A stretch of 64,000 nt of DNA from Nitrosospira multiformis (GTDB lineage Bacteria > Pseudomonadota > Gammaproteobacteria > Burkholderiales > Nitrosomonadaceae): assembly GCF_900103165.1 (NCBI RefSeq), contig NZ_FNKY01000001.1:1-64000 (forward strand). The letters are read 5' to 3'. Shown one piece after another: positions 52,001 to 60,979 of this stretch. The notes below the pieces were generated by a model, which was not told where the DNA came from, did no database searches, and saw only the letters and a program-made list of their open reading frames with translations. Within the stretch, counting starts at the first letter, position 1, and each line of letters opens with the position of its first letter. The position numbers and the translations under genes are program-made.

Positions 52001-53053
52001 ATTGGAAACCGAGAAACCGCTCAGTCCAGCCCTGGGTTTGGCGCCCCGGCCAGTTGCGCCTTCATCGCGGATTTCCCCGCCCACCCCGGTGGCGGCACCC
52101 GGATAAGGCGAAATCGCGGTGGGATGATTGTGCGTTTCCACTTTCATCAGGATATGCGTTGGCTCCTCCGCATAACCGTAAGCATTATCCTCGCCGGGGT
52201 AAAAACGGGCGACCTTCGCCCCTGCGATAATGGAAGAATTATCCGCATAGGCCACCACTGTACCTTGCGGATTCTGGTGGTGAGTATTGCGTATCATCGA
52301 GAACAGCGACTTCGCTCGTGGCTCGCCGTCTATCACCCAGTCGGCGTTGAAAATCTTATGACGGCAATGCTCGGAATTGGCCTGGGCAAACATCATTAAC
52401 TCCACATCGGTGGGATTGCGTCCAATCCGGGTGAAATAGGCTGCAAAATAGGCAATTTCGTCCTGCGACAATGCAAGCCCCATTGCGTTGTTGGCGTTCT
52501 GCAATGCATCGTCTCCACCTGCCAGCACATCCACTGTGGTGAGCGGTATGGGCTCAAAATGTCTGAACAATTTTCCCGCATCGTCGAATGAGCTGAATAC
52601 CGCTTCGGTCATGCGATCGTGTATCAGCCCAAGTACCGCAATCCTGCCATCGGCCGAGAGTCCAGCAGCAGACTTATCTTCCGTCTGAACATAAAATGCC
52701 ACGCCGCGTTCCAGCCGCTCCACCGCTTCCAGTCCGCAATGGTGGGCGATATCGGTGGCTTTGGATGACCATGGAGATATGGTACCGGGACGAGGCAGCA
52801 CCAATAGCAGCTCACCTGTGGCATGGCTGGCCTGCCGTTCGATATCGCCTCTCAGGGGAACGTCCTTCGGCGTGACCTTGAGCAATCTTTCAAGAATGAC
52901 GCTTTCATTTGGCTGCAGCGCGCGCCCGAGCGCGCAAAAATGCCAATATTCCGCATAAATGTGGGAAACTTGCGGAGCGGCAATTTTGAGCGCGCTCGCC
53001 AATTTTTCCAGGCGGAATGGAGAAAGCGCGCTGCCACCACGAAGTCGAAGCAT
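49016..53053 (-). CDS. purL: Phosphoribosylformylglycinamidine synthase (FGAM synthase)
   Basis: The 1345-residue single-chain PurL of proteobacteria turns FGAR and glutamine into FGAM in purine synthesis. It has the N-terminal PurS-like part, two ATP-binding synthetase lobes ([24 protein letters not shown]) and the C-terminal glutaminase with nucleophile Cys in GVCNGCQMM and His in MPHPERGFR. It is preceded by a repeat (53092-53262). Confidence 0.97.
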   Translation of the reverse strand: MLRLRGGSALSPFRLEKLASALKIAAPQVSHIYAEYWHFCALGRALQPNESVILERLLKVTPKDVPLRGDIERQASHATGELLLVLPRPGTISPWSSKATDIAHHCGLEAVERLERGVAFYVQTEDKSAAGLSADGRIAVLGLIHDRMTEAVFSSFDDAGKLFRHFEPIPLTTVDVLAGGDDALQNANNAMGLALSQDEIAYFAAYFTRIGRNPTDVELMMFAQANSEHCRHKIFNADWVIDGEPRAKSLFSMIRNTHHQNPQGTVVAYADNSSIIAGAKVARFYPGEDNAYGYAEEPTHILMKVETHNHPTAISPYPGAATGVGGEIRDEGATGRGAKPRAGLSGFSVSNLSIPGFVQPWEVHQQSGEEHSYGKPSRIASALQIMLEGPIGGAAFNNEFGRPNLAGYFRTFEEFVAGEMRGYHKPIMLAGGIGHIAERHSFKEEFSAGGLLIQLGGPGMLIGLGGGAASSMDTGVNAERLDFDSVQRGNAEMERRAQEVIDYCWQMERKGEPNPILSIHDVGAGGLSNALPELLHGSARGGRFNLRDIPSEESGMSPMQIWSNEAQERYVLAIRPESLALFQSICERERCPFAVVGTATAQQQLIVADPVFGNRPVDMDLSVLLGKPPKMIRDVTHIGRTLLPFDTAGLNLREAAYRVLRLPAVADKTFLISIGDRTVGGMTARDQMVGPWQVPVADVAVTLMGYRTYLGEAFAVGERTPVALIDPAASARMAVGEAITNIAAARIEHIGEIKLSANWMAAAGHPGEDAALFDAVHAVGMEFCPQLGISIPVGKDSMSMKTVWEPASGHSGASIRKEVTAPLSLIVSAFARVADARKTLTPRLCKDCGETELVLIDLGGGRNRLGGSALAQVYKQVGDDAPDMAGLEGAEKLRGFFAAIQRMNHEDKIIAYHDRSDGGIFATLCEMAFASHVGITINLDQLCFDVLANDVDGHELRPEALGGRFMERIISVLFNEELGAVIQIKTEHHRDVMAILSEAGLRDACFVIGEVNDKDEVQFLRNNKPIFAEKRVDLHRAWSETTYRMQTLRDNPECAQQEYDRILDITDPGLHAQLSFDVDDDISAPYINSGIRPRMAILREQGVNGHVEMAAAFDQAGFSATDVHMSDIVAGRVSLRDYEGFAACGGFSYGDVLGAGEGWANSILFNPRARDEFEAFFQRTDSFALGVCNGCQMMSNLHEIIPGAEHWPRFVRNKSEQFEARFVMVEIQQSPSLFFGGMAGSRMPVVVAHGEGCAEFTGRNKVSAIASLVALRFVDNRGQSTEIYPLNPSGSPHGIAGVTTPDGRFSILMPHPERGFRAAQNSWHPGWRDDAPWMRMFRNARKWVG

Positions 53054-53091
53054 CCGGCGAAATAGATCAATAAGTTGAAAATGTAATTTTA

Positions 53092-53262
53092 CCCCAGATA
53101 ATCCATTAGGACGCGAGATGATAGCGAGGCAGGTTGCGAGACAGTTTTGTTGGTTGGGAGAAGTCCATAGCTGGTCTATGGACGCCGAGCAAGCGGCGGA
53201 AATGGCCGCAAACTGACCGCACTCGCGTAGGCTCGGAGGTCCGCCTAATCGGATTATCTGGG
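53092..53262. repeat. Second TIR repeat family, complete copy
   Basis: The 171-bp element has terminal inverted repeats CCCAGATAATCCATTAGG and CCTAATCGGATTATCTGGG. Its left ~95 bp match the copy at 45484-45577. An inner CCATAG/CTATGG stem is visible. It lies between divergent purL and nnrDE and has no credible ORF; it looks like a second MITE-like family. Confidence 0.78.
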
Positions 53263-53317
53263 TTTACACGAGAAGACAAGCTGGCCGCAGCCCGATAAAC
53301 GTTTGATAAACGATAAT

Positions 53318-54841
53318 ATGCGTAATTACTCCACCGCCGTTTACACCACTGCCGAGATCCGGGAAATCGAGCAACTCGCGGCTGCATTGCCTGGACCCCC
53401 TGCCTTGATGGAAAAAGCCGGTCTTGCCGCTGCCGAAGTCGCACGGGACAGGTTGTTGATCTACGGAAGAACTCGAGTGCTGGTGCTGGCAGGTCCGGGT
53501 AATAACGGCGGCGATGCTTTCGCGGCGGCACGCCATCTGCAAGCCTGGTGGTTCAAGGTGACGCTGGTATTCACCGGCCAACGCTCAACCTTGTCCAGCG
53601 ATGCCCAGCGCATGCTGGATGCCTGGCTCACTGCGGGAGGCAAGATATTTTCCGGGATCCCGGAAAATGAGAAATGGGATATGGTGATAGATGGACTGTT
53701 TGGCATTGGTCTCGATCACCATGAAGGAAGAGAACTGGCGGGTCAATACCTTGCCCTGGTTAATACTGTCAACCGCATGAACCTGCCTGTGCTTGCCCTC
53801 GATATTCCCAGCGGCTTGGGCAGTGACAGCGGCCAGGTACGCGGCGCGGCGATCCGGGCCGCCATGACGGTCACGTTTATTGGCCTCAAACCCGGCCTCG
53901 TGACTCATCAGGGTCCTGAATATTGTGGTGAAATCTTGTTGGACGATCTCGATCTCAATACGCTTTCCCTAAGAGAACCCGCCTCATGGATCATGGACCA
54001 GCTTTTGGCTCAAACGCTACTGCCGCCGCCCCGCTCCGCCAGCAGTCATAAAGGCACGTACGGCAGTGTCGGTATAATTGGTGGATCAACAGGAATGATG
54101 GGTGCGGCACTTCTGGCAGGCACAGCGGCATTGAAGCTGGGTGCGGGCCGCGTCTATCTCGGTTTGATTGCAGGTAAGGCACTTGAGGTGGACACTACGC
54201 AGCCTGAACTGATGCTGCGTCCTGTACATGAAATATTCAAGCTCGATCAACTGAGCTGCTTGGTTGTCGGTCCAGGGCTGGGAATGAGACCCGATGCCCG
54301 TTTCTGGCTAAGTTCAGCGCTGGAATCCACTCTGCCCCTGGTGCTGGATGCCGATGCATTGAATCTCATTGCCACGCATTCCAGCGTTGCCAATCTGCTA
54401 CGGAAACGCAAGGCTCCGTCCACTCTTACCCCACATCCCGCCGAAGCCGCACGGCTGCTGAACATGGATATCTCAGCGATTCAAAATGACCGCATGGCTG
54501 CTGCGGCGAATCTGGCGAAGAAGTTCAATTGTTGCGCAGTATTGAAAGGTGGGGGCAGCATTTGTGCCGTATCCGGTGGCAAACGTTATATCAATACCAG
54601 CGGCAATCCCGGCTTAAGCAGCGCGGGAACAGGCGATGTACTGTCCGGCATCGTAGGCGCTTTACTGGCGCAGGGAGTAAGTTCGGAGAATGCGCTATTG
54701 CTGGCGGTTTATCTGCATGGGGCCGCGGCGGATATATTGCTGAAGCAACAGGGCGGCCCGGTGGGAATGACCGCCTCGGAAATCTCGAATACTGCACGCA
54801 ACCTGTTGAACCAGTGGGTTTACAGCCCTGAAATTCACTAG
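53318..54841 (+). CDS. nnr: Bifunctional NAD(P)HX epimerase / ADP-dependent NAD(P)HX dehydratase
   Basis: This repair enzyme restores hydrated NADH and NADPH. The 507-residue protein has an N-terminal YjeF_N epimerase domain (VLAGPGNNGGDAF near residue 55) and a C-terminal ribokinase-like dehydratase (GSVGIIGGSTGMMGAALLAG, TLTPHPAEAARLL, SSAGTGDVLSGIVGALLAQG). The start MRNYSTAVYTTAEIREIE is preferred over a codon 15 bp upstream. Next gene is the peroxiredoxin. Confidence 0.95.
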   Translation: MRNYSTAVYTTAEIREIEQLAAALPGPPALMEKAGLAAAEVARDRLLIYGRTRVLVLAGPGNNGGDAFAAARHLQAWWFKVTLVFTGQRSTLSSDAQRMLDAWLTAGGKIFSGIPENEKWDMVIDGLFGIGLDHHEGRELAGQYLALVNTVNRMNLPVLALDIPSGLGSDSGQVRGAAIRAAMTVTFIGLKPGLVTHQGPEYCGEILLDDLDLNTLSLREPASWIMDQLLAQTLLPPPRSASSHKGTYGSVGIIGGSTGMMGAALLAGTAALKLGAGRVYLGLIAGKALEVDTTQPELMLRPVHEIFKLDQLSCLVVGPGLGMRPDARFWLSSALESTLPLVLDADALNLIATHSSVANLLRKRKAPSTLTPHPAEAARLLNMDISAIQNDRMAAAANLAKKFNCCAVLKGGGSICAVSGGKRYINTSGNPGLSSAGTGDVLSGIVGALLAQGVSSENALLLAVYLHGAAADILLKQQGGPVGMTASEISNTARNLLNQWVYSPEIH

Positions 54842-55012
54842 GACCTGGTTTTCTTCCCCGGATGGGTTCACCAGTCATGAGACCATCGATGCCAAAGAAT
54901 CATTGTTTTCGCAAGATATATTCATGCGCGGCACCGCACAGATAAGATAGGTTTTTGCATGTATATTGTGAAATATTGAGCTAAACCCAATTTCATTAAA
55001 GGAGAAATACCG

Positions 55013-55615
55013 ATGTCCGTGCTCGTCACCCATCTCGCACCCGACTTCACCAAACCCGCCGTTCTGCCGGATGGGAGCTTCAATGAGGCTTTCAACTTTC
55101 ATACCGAAATTTCGGGCAAGTATGCTGTACTGTTTTTTTATCCACTGGATTTCACCTTTGTCTGCCCTTCGGAAATCATTGCTCACTCTCACAGGGCGGA
55201 AGAATTCCGCAAACGCAATGTGGAAGTCATCGGGGTTTCGGTAGACTCGCAGTTCACCCATTACGCCTGGCGAAACACCGCTGTGGACAAAGGAGGTATC
55301 GGTCCGGTAGGCATCACCCTGGTGGCCGACGTGGGGGGAGAGGTCATGCATGCCTATGGTGTCGGTCATCCAGACCATGTTGCCCTGCGCGCTTCTTTCC
55401 TGATCGATAAACACGGTATCGTGCGCCACCAGGTGGTCAACGACCTGCCGCTGGGACGTGATGTGGACGAAATGCTGCGCATGGTGGACGCGTTGCAATT
55501 CTACGAAAGCCACGGCGAGCTCTGCCCTGCCGGCTGGAAAACAGGAGATCCCGGCATGAAGGCCTCTCCCGAGGGTGTAGCCGAATATCTGGGTGAACAC
55601 GCAGAGGCGCTTTGA
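55013..55615 (+). CDS. 2-Cys peroxiredoxin (AhpC/Prx1 type)
   Basis: This thiol peroxidase reduces H2O2 and organic hydroperoxides. The 200-residue protein has the peroxidatic Cys in FYPLDFTFVCPSEI and the resolving Cys in GELCPAGWK, the typical 2-Cys arrangement. A good AGGAGA lies upstream of the start. It is 171 bp after nnrDE and precedes a ferritin-like gene, together an oxidative-stress pair. Confidence 0.95.
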   Translation: MSVLVTHLAPDFTKPAVLPDGSFNEAFNFHTEISGKYAVLFFYPLDFTFVCPSEIIAHSHRAEEFRKRNVEVIGVSVDSQFTHYAWRNTAVDKGGIGPVGITLVADVGGEVMHAYGVGHPDHVALRASFLIDKHGIVRHQVVNDLPLGRDVDEMLRMVDALQFYESHGELCPAGWKTGDPGMKASPEGVAEYLGEHAEAL

Positions 55616-55714
55616 GTTAATCCGCCAATGACGGAATAAAGAGAGTGCGGCAATCTAGGAAATGGTTGTGGATTATAGAGTTGATCATCAAATGCTTGGA
55701 AAAGGATCTCTGGA

Positions 55715-55733
55715 TTTCCGCTTTCGCGGGAAA
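55715..55733. repeat. Short palindrome resembling a widespread proteobacterial intergenic repeat
   Basis: TTTCCGCTTTCGCGGGAAA forms a small hairpin within GGATTTCCGC...GGGAAAGACG, a pattern very common between genes of proteobacteria. It lies in the 197-bp gap between peroxiredoxin and ferritin-like genes and may act as a terminator; no T-run follows. Confidence 0.4.
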
Positions 55734-55812
55734 GACGAAGCTTTTCATTTGATGGCTAGCTCTATGAAGGGGCTGCGCTGTTCGGATTATTTGCAACCAA
55801 AAGGAGAAAAGC

Positions 55813-56271
55813 ATGAGCTTCGATAAAGACAAAGTCATCGCATTGTTGAACAAGATCATGGAACTTGAACTCGCCGGCGTGGTGCGTTATACGCATTATT
55901 CATTGATGGTCTTCGGCTATAACCGCATTCCCGTCGTGGAATGGCTCAAGAAAGAGGCCGACGAAGGATTAGTGCATGCCCACAAAGCGGGTGAGCTCGT
56001 TACCCTGCTGGGGGGATATCCTTCACTGTCCATTGGGCCGCTGCTGGAGACGCACCATCACGACATCGGCGATATCCTCAGGGAATCCATGGCACACGAG
56101 GGCGAAGCCTGTGCGGCCTATCATGAACTGCTGGAACTGATTCAGGGCAAATCGGTATTGCTGGAAGAGTACGCTCGCGAACTCATCGTCGCGGAGGAGA
56201 TGCACGCCGACGAAGTCAACAAGATGCTGCGCCGGACGGGTAAAACAGGCGTGTATGAGTCCGCCAAGTAG
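55813..56271 (+). CDS. Ferritin-like (bacterioferritin/Dps-class) iron storage protein
   Basis: The 152-residue four-helix protein starts MSFDKDKVIALLNKIMELELAGVVRYTHYS and has the ferroxidase-type carboxylates and histidines in order (ELELAG, KEADEGLVHAHKAGE, MAHEGEACAAYHELLE, AEEMHADEV). The methionine that binds heme in bacterioferritin is not at its usual place, so heme binding is doubtful. AAAAGGAGA precedes the start. It would store iron and limit peroxide damage. Confidence 0.85.
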   Translation: MSFDKDKVIALLNKIMELELAGVVRYTHYSLMVFGYNRIPVVEWLKKEADEGLVHAHKAGELVTLLGGYPSLSIGPLLETHHHDIGDILRESMAHEGEACAAYHELLELIQGKSVLLEEYARELIVAEEMHADEVNKMLRRTGKTGVYESAK

Positions 56272-56342
56272 CCACATTTTTAATGCGGACCAGGTTCTCA
56301 GGCATCCCTCAGACATCTGGGGGTTCCCTGATGTGAAGCGAG

Positions 56343-56540
56343 TTACTCGTCGCTTCGCAAATCGTTGTACACCATCACCATGCCGCTTAATTGAATCATC
56401 AGTTCAACCTCGCTTTCCTCTTCATCAAGGATCTCACCGGATTCGTAGAGTTTCATTAACGCATGCAGTGCATCGACAGGACTCGCATCAAAGATGTCAG
56501 CGGACTCAGCCGGCTGCAAGGTGATTTCAACAGGGTTCAT
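56343..56540 (-). CDS. Small acidic protein of unknown function (65 aa)
   Basis: The 65-residue frame has a good ribosome-binding site (AGAGG five bases before ATG), and is strongly acidic (SGEILDEEESEVELMIQLSG). No family was recognised. It lies downstream of the luxI-receiver-like genes on the same strand, 97 bp after the next small gene, and may be the last member of that transcript. Confidence 0.55.
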   Translation of the reverse strand: MNPVEITLQPAESADIFDASPVDALHALMKLYESGEILDEEESEVELMIQLSGMVMVYNDLRSDE

Positions 56541-56637
56541 GCCCGCCTCTTTTTAGTGCGGATAATTATCAAAAACCGGTTCGTACATATAGTGCATCAG
56601 CTTGGCGTTCATCATATGGGCGCACATCCCATAAACC

Positions 56638-56907
56638 CTAGCCGAAGCGCTTTTTCTTGGTTATAACGGAGGGCGCGGCATGATAAATGCGCCGGTTTAA
56701 ACTGGAATCCCGTAAGCCGATGGTTCTACCACGATATGAGTCTTTGAAGATACCGGGATCATTGAATGTGCTATTGGCATCATTCAAGCAGCCGCCTTCA
56801 TTTCTCATAACCGGCAAGTCCTGCCCGGGCTCCCTGTCAAGCAAAAGTTGATCAGCCTGACTCGCGGATGATACGGGCATCACCAATGCGGATAATTCAG
56901 GTTTCAT
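56638..56907 (-). CDS. Hypothetical protein (89 aa) near luxI
   Basis: The 89-residue frame has a near-perfect Shine-Dalgarno (AGGAGG five bases before the ATG), which argues it is real. The sequence starts MKPELSALVMPVSSASQADQ and has a basic C-terminal tail (VITKKKRFG). No domain, signal peptide or membrane segment is recognised. A 151-bp gap (56908-57058) separates it from the receiver-like gene; no clear promoter was seen there. Confidence 0.55.
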   Translation of the reverse strand: MKPELSALVMPVSSASQADQLLLDREPGQDLPVMRNEGGCLNDANSTFNDPGIFKDSYRGRTIGLRDSSLNRRIYHAAPSVITKKKRFG

Positions 56908-57058
56908 GCTGCCTCCTGTGAATGTAAGAGCTAAACCAGGATAAACTCGTAAATTGATTGATACGCTCAGGCTAACTGGAACAGATGGCGTTTCGATGAA
57001 AGATTTGTGAAAGTTTTACAATCAATTGAATGCGGGTCGGGTAAGGACAGAAGCTGCT

Positions 57059-57544
57059 TCAGCTTTGCTTCTTTGAGATTTCCATGATGTTCCACTTGGG
57101 GCCTGAATATTCAAAGGTGACCGGCTCCAGCGGTGCCCGTTCGCACCCATCGCGCATCAACGCGGCCGTTTCCCCCAGCGCTATTTCCTGTAGGCGGCAG
57201 CGCATATTCAATACGCCATCGCTGGACTCAAAAACACCGCAGGTGCGCGAGGTCTCGCCATCCGCCCGATAGCTTTCGGATGCTACGTGAGACCCCACAT
57301 CATTCATGACTGCCACGGGCAAATGGGGATATCGTCGCCTCGCTTCTCGAATCCATCGCAACAAACTTGCCTGTTGAGCGCAATCGTATACATTGCCATC
57401 AACCAGGACCATGTCGTAATCTTCCAGATCCGGCTCGGGAAAGCTTTCCAGCGATCTTCGCTCCAGCCTGTGCTTTGATTTTTCAAGCAACAGTTGCAGG
57501 ATGCAACGCGCATCCTGTCTCTCTCCAACCAGAAGAATATTCAT
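57059..57544 (-). CDS. Divergent response-regulator receiver-like protein coupled to luxI
   Basis: The 161-residue protein begins MNILLVGERQDARCILQLLLEK and has MVLVDGNVYDC followed by LLRWIREARRRYPHLPVAVMND, the order seen in CheY-like receiver domains, with Asp at the phosphorylation position. The acidic pair after the first strand is missing (GE in place of DD), so Mg-dependent phosphorylation is uncertain. The C-terminal third is unassigned. Its ATG overlaps the luxI stop by 4 bp. A link to quorum signalling is inferred from this coupling. The assignment to a receiver fold is moderate. Confidence 0.6.
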   Translation of the reverse strand: MNILLVGERQDARCILQLLLEKSKHRLERRSLESFPEPDLEDYDMVLVDGNVYDCAQQASLLRWIREARRRYPHLPVAVMNDVGSHVASESYRADGETSRTCGVFESSDGVLNMRCRLQEIALGETAALMRDGCERAPLEPVTFEYSGPKWNIMEISKKQS

Positions 57545-58155
57545 GCGACCTTCCTTTGCGCATCCTCGGGCAGCGTACCGAACAGGGCAAACTCCGTGAT
57601 GGCGTCGATCTCAATGTAGCAGGCTACGGTTAGAACTCGTCCAATCTTGATGGGCGCTCCCAGTCTGGAGACGTTTACACCAAGTTTGCGTATCAGCCTC
57701 TCCACGGCAACGGTAGTTACGGTTACATAGCGCTTTATCCCGTTGTTTTGTGCAAAGAGAAACAAGGTCCGCATCATTTGTACGGGAATATCGCTAAACC
57801 CGAATCCCGCACTTTCATATTTTGGAACCGTCACCGCAAACCGGCTCAATTCCCACACGTCGGCCTGCCGGGGTGCCGGTTGTCCATGCAATAATTGTGG
57901 GAACGTATCCTTCAGCATGTTGGGACCGATGGTGGGAAGCAGCCGCCAGCAGCCCAGTACCTCATCTTCATCACCTTTTGCCAAGACATAGACCGGATTT
58001 GCATGATCGAACTCATCATGTTCCATTCCATTATCGTTGGTTACCTCCCACCCCAGCCGATCATGGAAGACTTCGTGTCTCAGCCGATACATTCCTATCA
58101 CCGCCCGTTGATCCAATGAACCGTTTCCGTGCCGCGCAAGCATGATCTGTCCCAT
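57541..58155 (-). CDS. luxI: Acyl-homoserine-lactone synthase (LuxI family)
   Basis: This enzyme makes the AHL quorum signal from S-adenosylmethionine and an acyl-ACP. With ATG 58155 as start (204 residues) all conserved LuxI residues appear at their usual places: Arg26, Phe30, Trp36, Asp47, Asp50, Arg71, Phe85, and Glu102/Ser104/Arg105 in WELSRFAV. A TTG at 58197 would add 14 residues but lies upstream of the transcription start expected from the lux box, so the ATG is preferred. A lux box lies ~62 bp upstream. The acyl chain made cannot be read from sequence. No luxR lies in the window. Confidence 0.93.
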   Translation of the reverse strand: MGQIMLARHGNGSLDQRAVIGMYRLRHEVFHDRLGWEVTNDNGMEHDEFDHANPVYVLAKGDEDEVLGCWRLLPTIGPNMLKDTFPQLLHGQPAPRQADVWELSRFAVTVPKYESAGFGFSDIPVQMMRTLFLFAQNNGIKRYVTVTTVAVERLIRKLGVNVSRLGAPIKIGRVLTVACYIEIDAITEFALFGTLPEDAQRKVA

Positions 58156-58216
58156 TTTTGCCCCGTCCAGGTTGTTAATGACGGTGCTATGAGACAACGG
58201 AATGAAGACCCCGGAT

Positions 58217-58236
58217 AGCTGTAGAATCTTACAGGA
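58217..58236. promoter_or_regulatory. lux box upstream of luxI (LuxR-type binding site)
   Basis: AGCTGTAGAATCTTACAGGA matches the Vibrio fischeri lux box at 16 of 20 positions, including CTGTAG and TACAGG half sites in near-perfect dyad. Its centre is ~72 bp upstream of the preferred luxI ATG. With a LuxR-type activator binding around -42, the transcript would start near 58184, leaving a short leader. This predicts positive feedback by an AHL-bound LuxR. Confidence 0.75.
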
Positions 58237-58414
58237 AAAAACGGAAGATACTTGCTGTAACCGTTAGCTGTGGCGGGTTACAGGCTTTCGCACAAGAGCC
58301 GTATCGAGCCGGATTTTTGATGAAGTTTTTGGGAAAGGGGGGTTGGATAAGCGATGTTCAGGTTTGTCCTGCCTTTTGCGTCGTAGATCTCCACGCGCGT
58401 AAAGCGTCATAAAC

Positions 58415-58521
58415 CGTAGGGCAATGAAATGGACTCCTCCCTCCTGGCGGCATCGAAGTGTGCCAGACTGTAATTTCGACAAACAGTCAACAGAAGGAGG
58501 AGTCCATTTCATTGCCCTACG
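58415..58521. repeat. Long inverted repeat (about 30-bp arms) between luxI and the siderophore receptor
   Basis: CGTAGGGCAATGAAATGGAC at 58415 and its reverse complement ending at 58521 are the outer parts of arms of about 30 bp that continue as TCCTCC...; the loop is ~45 bp. The arms are essentially perfect, so the copy is young or under selection. It could be a small mobile element, a remnant of an IS with long terminal repeats, or a strong terminator. The rest of 58237-58589 shows no convincing gene. Confidence 0.75.
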
Positions 58522-58589
58522 CCTACTGGGTGGGTCGATCGCGAGCGCGAACCATGCCGCCATGGGGTGGCATGGCGACGATGATACTG

Positions 58590-60806
58590 TTAATTAAAAT
58601 TAAAGCGGATAGAACCGAATGCGCTCAGTGGATTGCCCGGTAATGCCCCGGCAAATGTGGGGTTGGTGTAATAAGTTGCGTCCGTCAGATTTTTTATATT
58701 GACCGCGAGATGCATTCTTTTAATGCTATAAGATACAGCGGCATCAAGCACGACATAAGACGGTATCTTCAAAAGATTCAAGGTGTCGGCATAACTGTCG
58801 CCCTTGTATGTGACCCCGAAGCCAAGCATTAATCCACGTGCCAGACCGCTTTGCAGCGTATAGGTGCCCCACAAACTGCCCATGTGGGTCGCAACGCCAG
58901 CGGGACGGGTTCCAAAAACACTTCTGGTTATGCCAAGTACAGCATTGGTGGCCACATTGCGTGATAATGTTTCAGGATCCATCCACACCCCGTTACCGAT
59001 AATATTCAGGCCGGGCATCGGACGCACGCCGAAGGAGATTTCCACCCCGCGCGACCGGTCATTGCCATCCTGAGTGGCTTGACCCCCTGAACCGGGCAAG
59101 GTGATGAAATAGTTATTGCGGCTGGTTTGGAACAGTGCCACGTTAAAATCAACCTTGCCATCCAGCAATGCGGTCTTGGCACCCACTTCTATCTGATCCG
59201 AGGTCTCCGGCGCCCTGGATACGTTTTGAGCTTCGGTTGCCAGATTAATGAAGGCGCCCGTGCTATAGCCCGTGTAAAAGGCTAAATTCTTGGTGGGCTG
59301 ATATACCCCTCCCGTCGAATAAGTGGTCAACGACTTCGTCTCCACAATTTCACGATACCCATAATTACCTGAAACAGATTGAAATCCCTTGTCGCTGTAC
59401 TTTACCAAGTCGTTGCGAATGCCGAGACGGAGCTTGAATTTGTCCGTTAAATCAATCTGATCCTGGGCGTAGAAAGAAGTCTGATCGCTGCTGATTCTGC
59501 GGTCAAAAATTGGTCTGCGGGTAAGTCCATTTAATGAGGTTTCCGGAATGACCGGGTTTAAAAGATTAATGTTGAGTAAAGTGAAGTCAGCACGAGTGGT
59601 CTGGATATCCGTATTCTTGTATTCGAACCCGCCCAGGAACGTGTGCTTGACCGGGCCCGTATTCGTTTTCCAGATAAACTCGTTTTGCAATTGGGTGTAA
59701 CCCGCGTTATCGAATTGCGACCTTACGTCGCGTCCGGTAACAATACCCGCCGCATTCCCCTGATTTCCCCCGCCATTTCGTATCAGGTCAAGCGTCCGGG
59801 CATCGTATGTGAATGCCGTGCGCATACTTAAAACGTCGGATATCGCCCAGTTATGGATAAGGCCGAGGCGATTGATCGTATGATCCGTTTTATTAAAGGG
59901 CGTGTAGTAGCGAGTCTCCCGGGAGACACTGGCTATATGGGAGTTACCATCGAAAAGTATCCCGTAATTATCGGGCTTGATTTTCATCTCCCGATGATCG
60001 AAGTCTATCAAGAGGGTTTTGTCGGGTGCCAAACGCCAGATGAAGCTGGGGGAAGCCTCGACGATATTGCGCTCAAGCCCGCGGAAACCATCGGTATGCT
60101 CCATATTGGCGATCACGCGTCCAGCCATGTTTGGCATATAAGGGATAGCGCCGGTCAGGTCCAGAAAGCCATTGCGCGTACCAAAACTGCCCAGCATGGT
60201 ACCCACCGACATATCAAAATTGTACTGAGGTTTCTTGGTGATCATGTTGATGCTGCCGCCGGGACCGGCTACGCCGAATAGCGCGGAGCCAGGACCCTTT
60301 AATACTTCGATGCGATCGACATCGTACATGGTGCGGAAATAGCTGTTTTGCGCCCCCCCGTCGGGCAGATCGTCACGTAAATAGCTCAGCGCCAGACCTC
60401 GTGAAGTGAAGCTGTTACCGAATCCATAACCGCCGCCCATCAAAGGCTGCACGCTGCTGACGTTGCGCATGGCGTCATTCATGTCGATTGCGCCTTGCTC
60501 TTGCAGCAAGGCTGCCGGCACGACGGCAATGCTGGCGGGAATATCACGTAATGGCGTATCTGTCTTGCTTCCCGTTCGGGCTATATCCTCCAGTGTGCCG
60601 GGACGGACCCGGCCGGTGGTAATCTTGATTTCAGGCAACGCAGTGCTTTTTGCCTCACTTTTTGCCTCGTTTCCTGCCTCGCTTTTTACCAGTTTGTCAG
60701 CGCTATCCTGGGCTGCCGCATGCAGCGGCACCAATACCAATGCTATCAACATGGGTATTAACCCCAAGTGAGCCCGCCTCAATCCGAATCCCGACACATG
60801 TTTCAT
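58590..60806 (-). CDS. TonB-dependent siderophore receptor (FhuE/FpvA-like)
   Basis: This outer-membrane receptor imports ferric siderophores with energy from TonB. The 738-residue protein has a signal peptide (...MLIALVLVPLHAAAQ), a plug domain (DTPLRDIPASIAVVPAALL, TSRGLALSYLRDDLPDGG, KGPGSALFGVAGPGGSINMITKKP) and a 22-strand barrel ending SIRFNFN. The siderophore-receptor subtype is judged from the plug and the NVSSVQPLMGGG stretch. It is the last gene of a minus-strand series with PepSY, DUF4198-like and multicopper oxidase genes. Confidence 0.93.
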   Translation of the reverse strand: MKHVSGFGLRRAHLGLIPMLIALVLVPLHAAAQDSADKLVKSEAGNEAKSEAKSTALPEIKITTGRVRPGTLEDIARTGSKTDTPLRDIPASIAVVPAALLQEQGAIDMNDAMRNVSSVQPLMGGGYGFGNSFTSRGLALSYLRDDLPDGGAQNSYFRTMYDVDRIEVLKGPGSALFGVAGPGGSINMITKKPQYNFDMSVGTMLGSFGTRNGFLDLTGAIPYMPNMAGRVIANMEHTDGFRGLERNIVEASPSFIWRLAPDKTLLIDFDHREMKIKPDNYGILFDGNSHIASVSRETRYYTPFNKTDHTINRLGLIHNWAISDVLSMRTAFTYDARTLDLIRNGGGNQGNAAGIVTGRDVRSQFDNAGYTQLQNEFIWKTNTGPVKHTFLGGFEYKNTDIQTTRADFTLLNINLLNPVIPETSLNGLTRRPIFDRRISSDQTSFYAQDQIDLTDKFKLRLGIRNDLVKYSDKGFQSVSGNYGYREIVETKSLTTYSTGGVYQPTKNLAFYTGYSTGAFINLATEAQNVSRAPETSDQIEVGAKTALLDGKVDFNVALFQTSRNNYFITLPGSGGQATQDGNDRSRGVEISFGVRPMPGLNIIGNGVWMDPETLSRNVATNAVLGITRSVFGTRPAGVATHMGSLWGTYTLQSGLARGLMLGFGVTYKGDSYADTLNLLKIPSYVVLDAAVSYSIKRMHLAVNIKNLTDATYYTNPTFAGALPGNPLSAFGSIRFNFN

Positions 60807-60979
60807 AACGTCTCTATTTTTAATGTTATTAATGTTATTGGCTGGCTACAAGCTGCGGGCTACAGGCTGCGGAGCTTACTGGCTGGCTGTGGATACCTCC
60901 TGGCGGATGCGGGAGGCAAAAGAATACAATTTACATCGGCATCGTTACATGAATATCCAATCCATAAAAGGGTGCAATT

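Noticed and set aside
53106-53531. Minus-strand frame across the second repeat family and nnrDE start
   Set aside because: Half is repeat DNA and half is antisense to a recognised gene.
58264-58563. 99-codon frame over the long inverted repeat
   Set aside because: It reads through both arms of the palindrome, lacks a recognised domain, and is best explained as repeat DNA.
60807-60979. Possible Fur box upstream of the siderophore receptor (AATGTTATTAATGTTATT)
   Set aside because: Too few matches to the Fur consensus to report; it may be simple AT-rich sequence.
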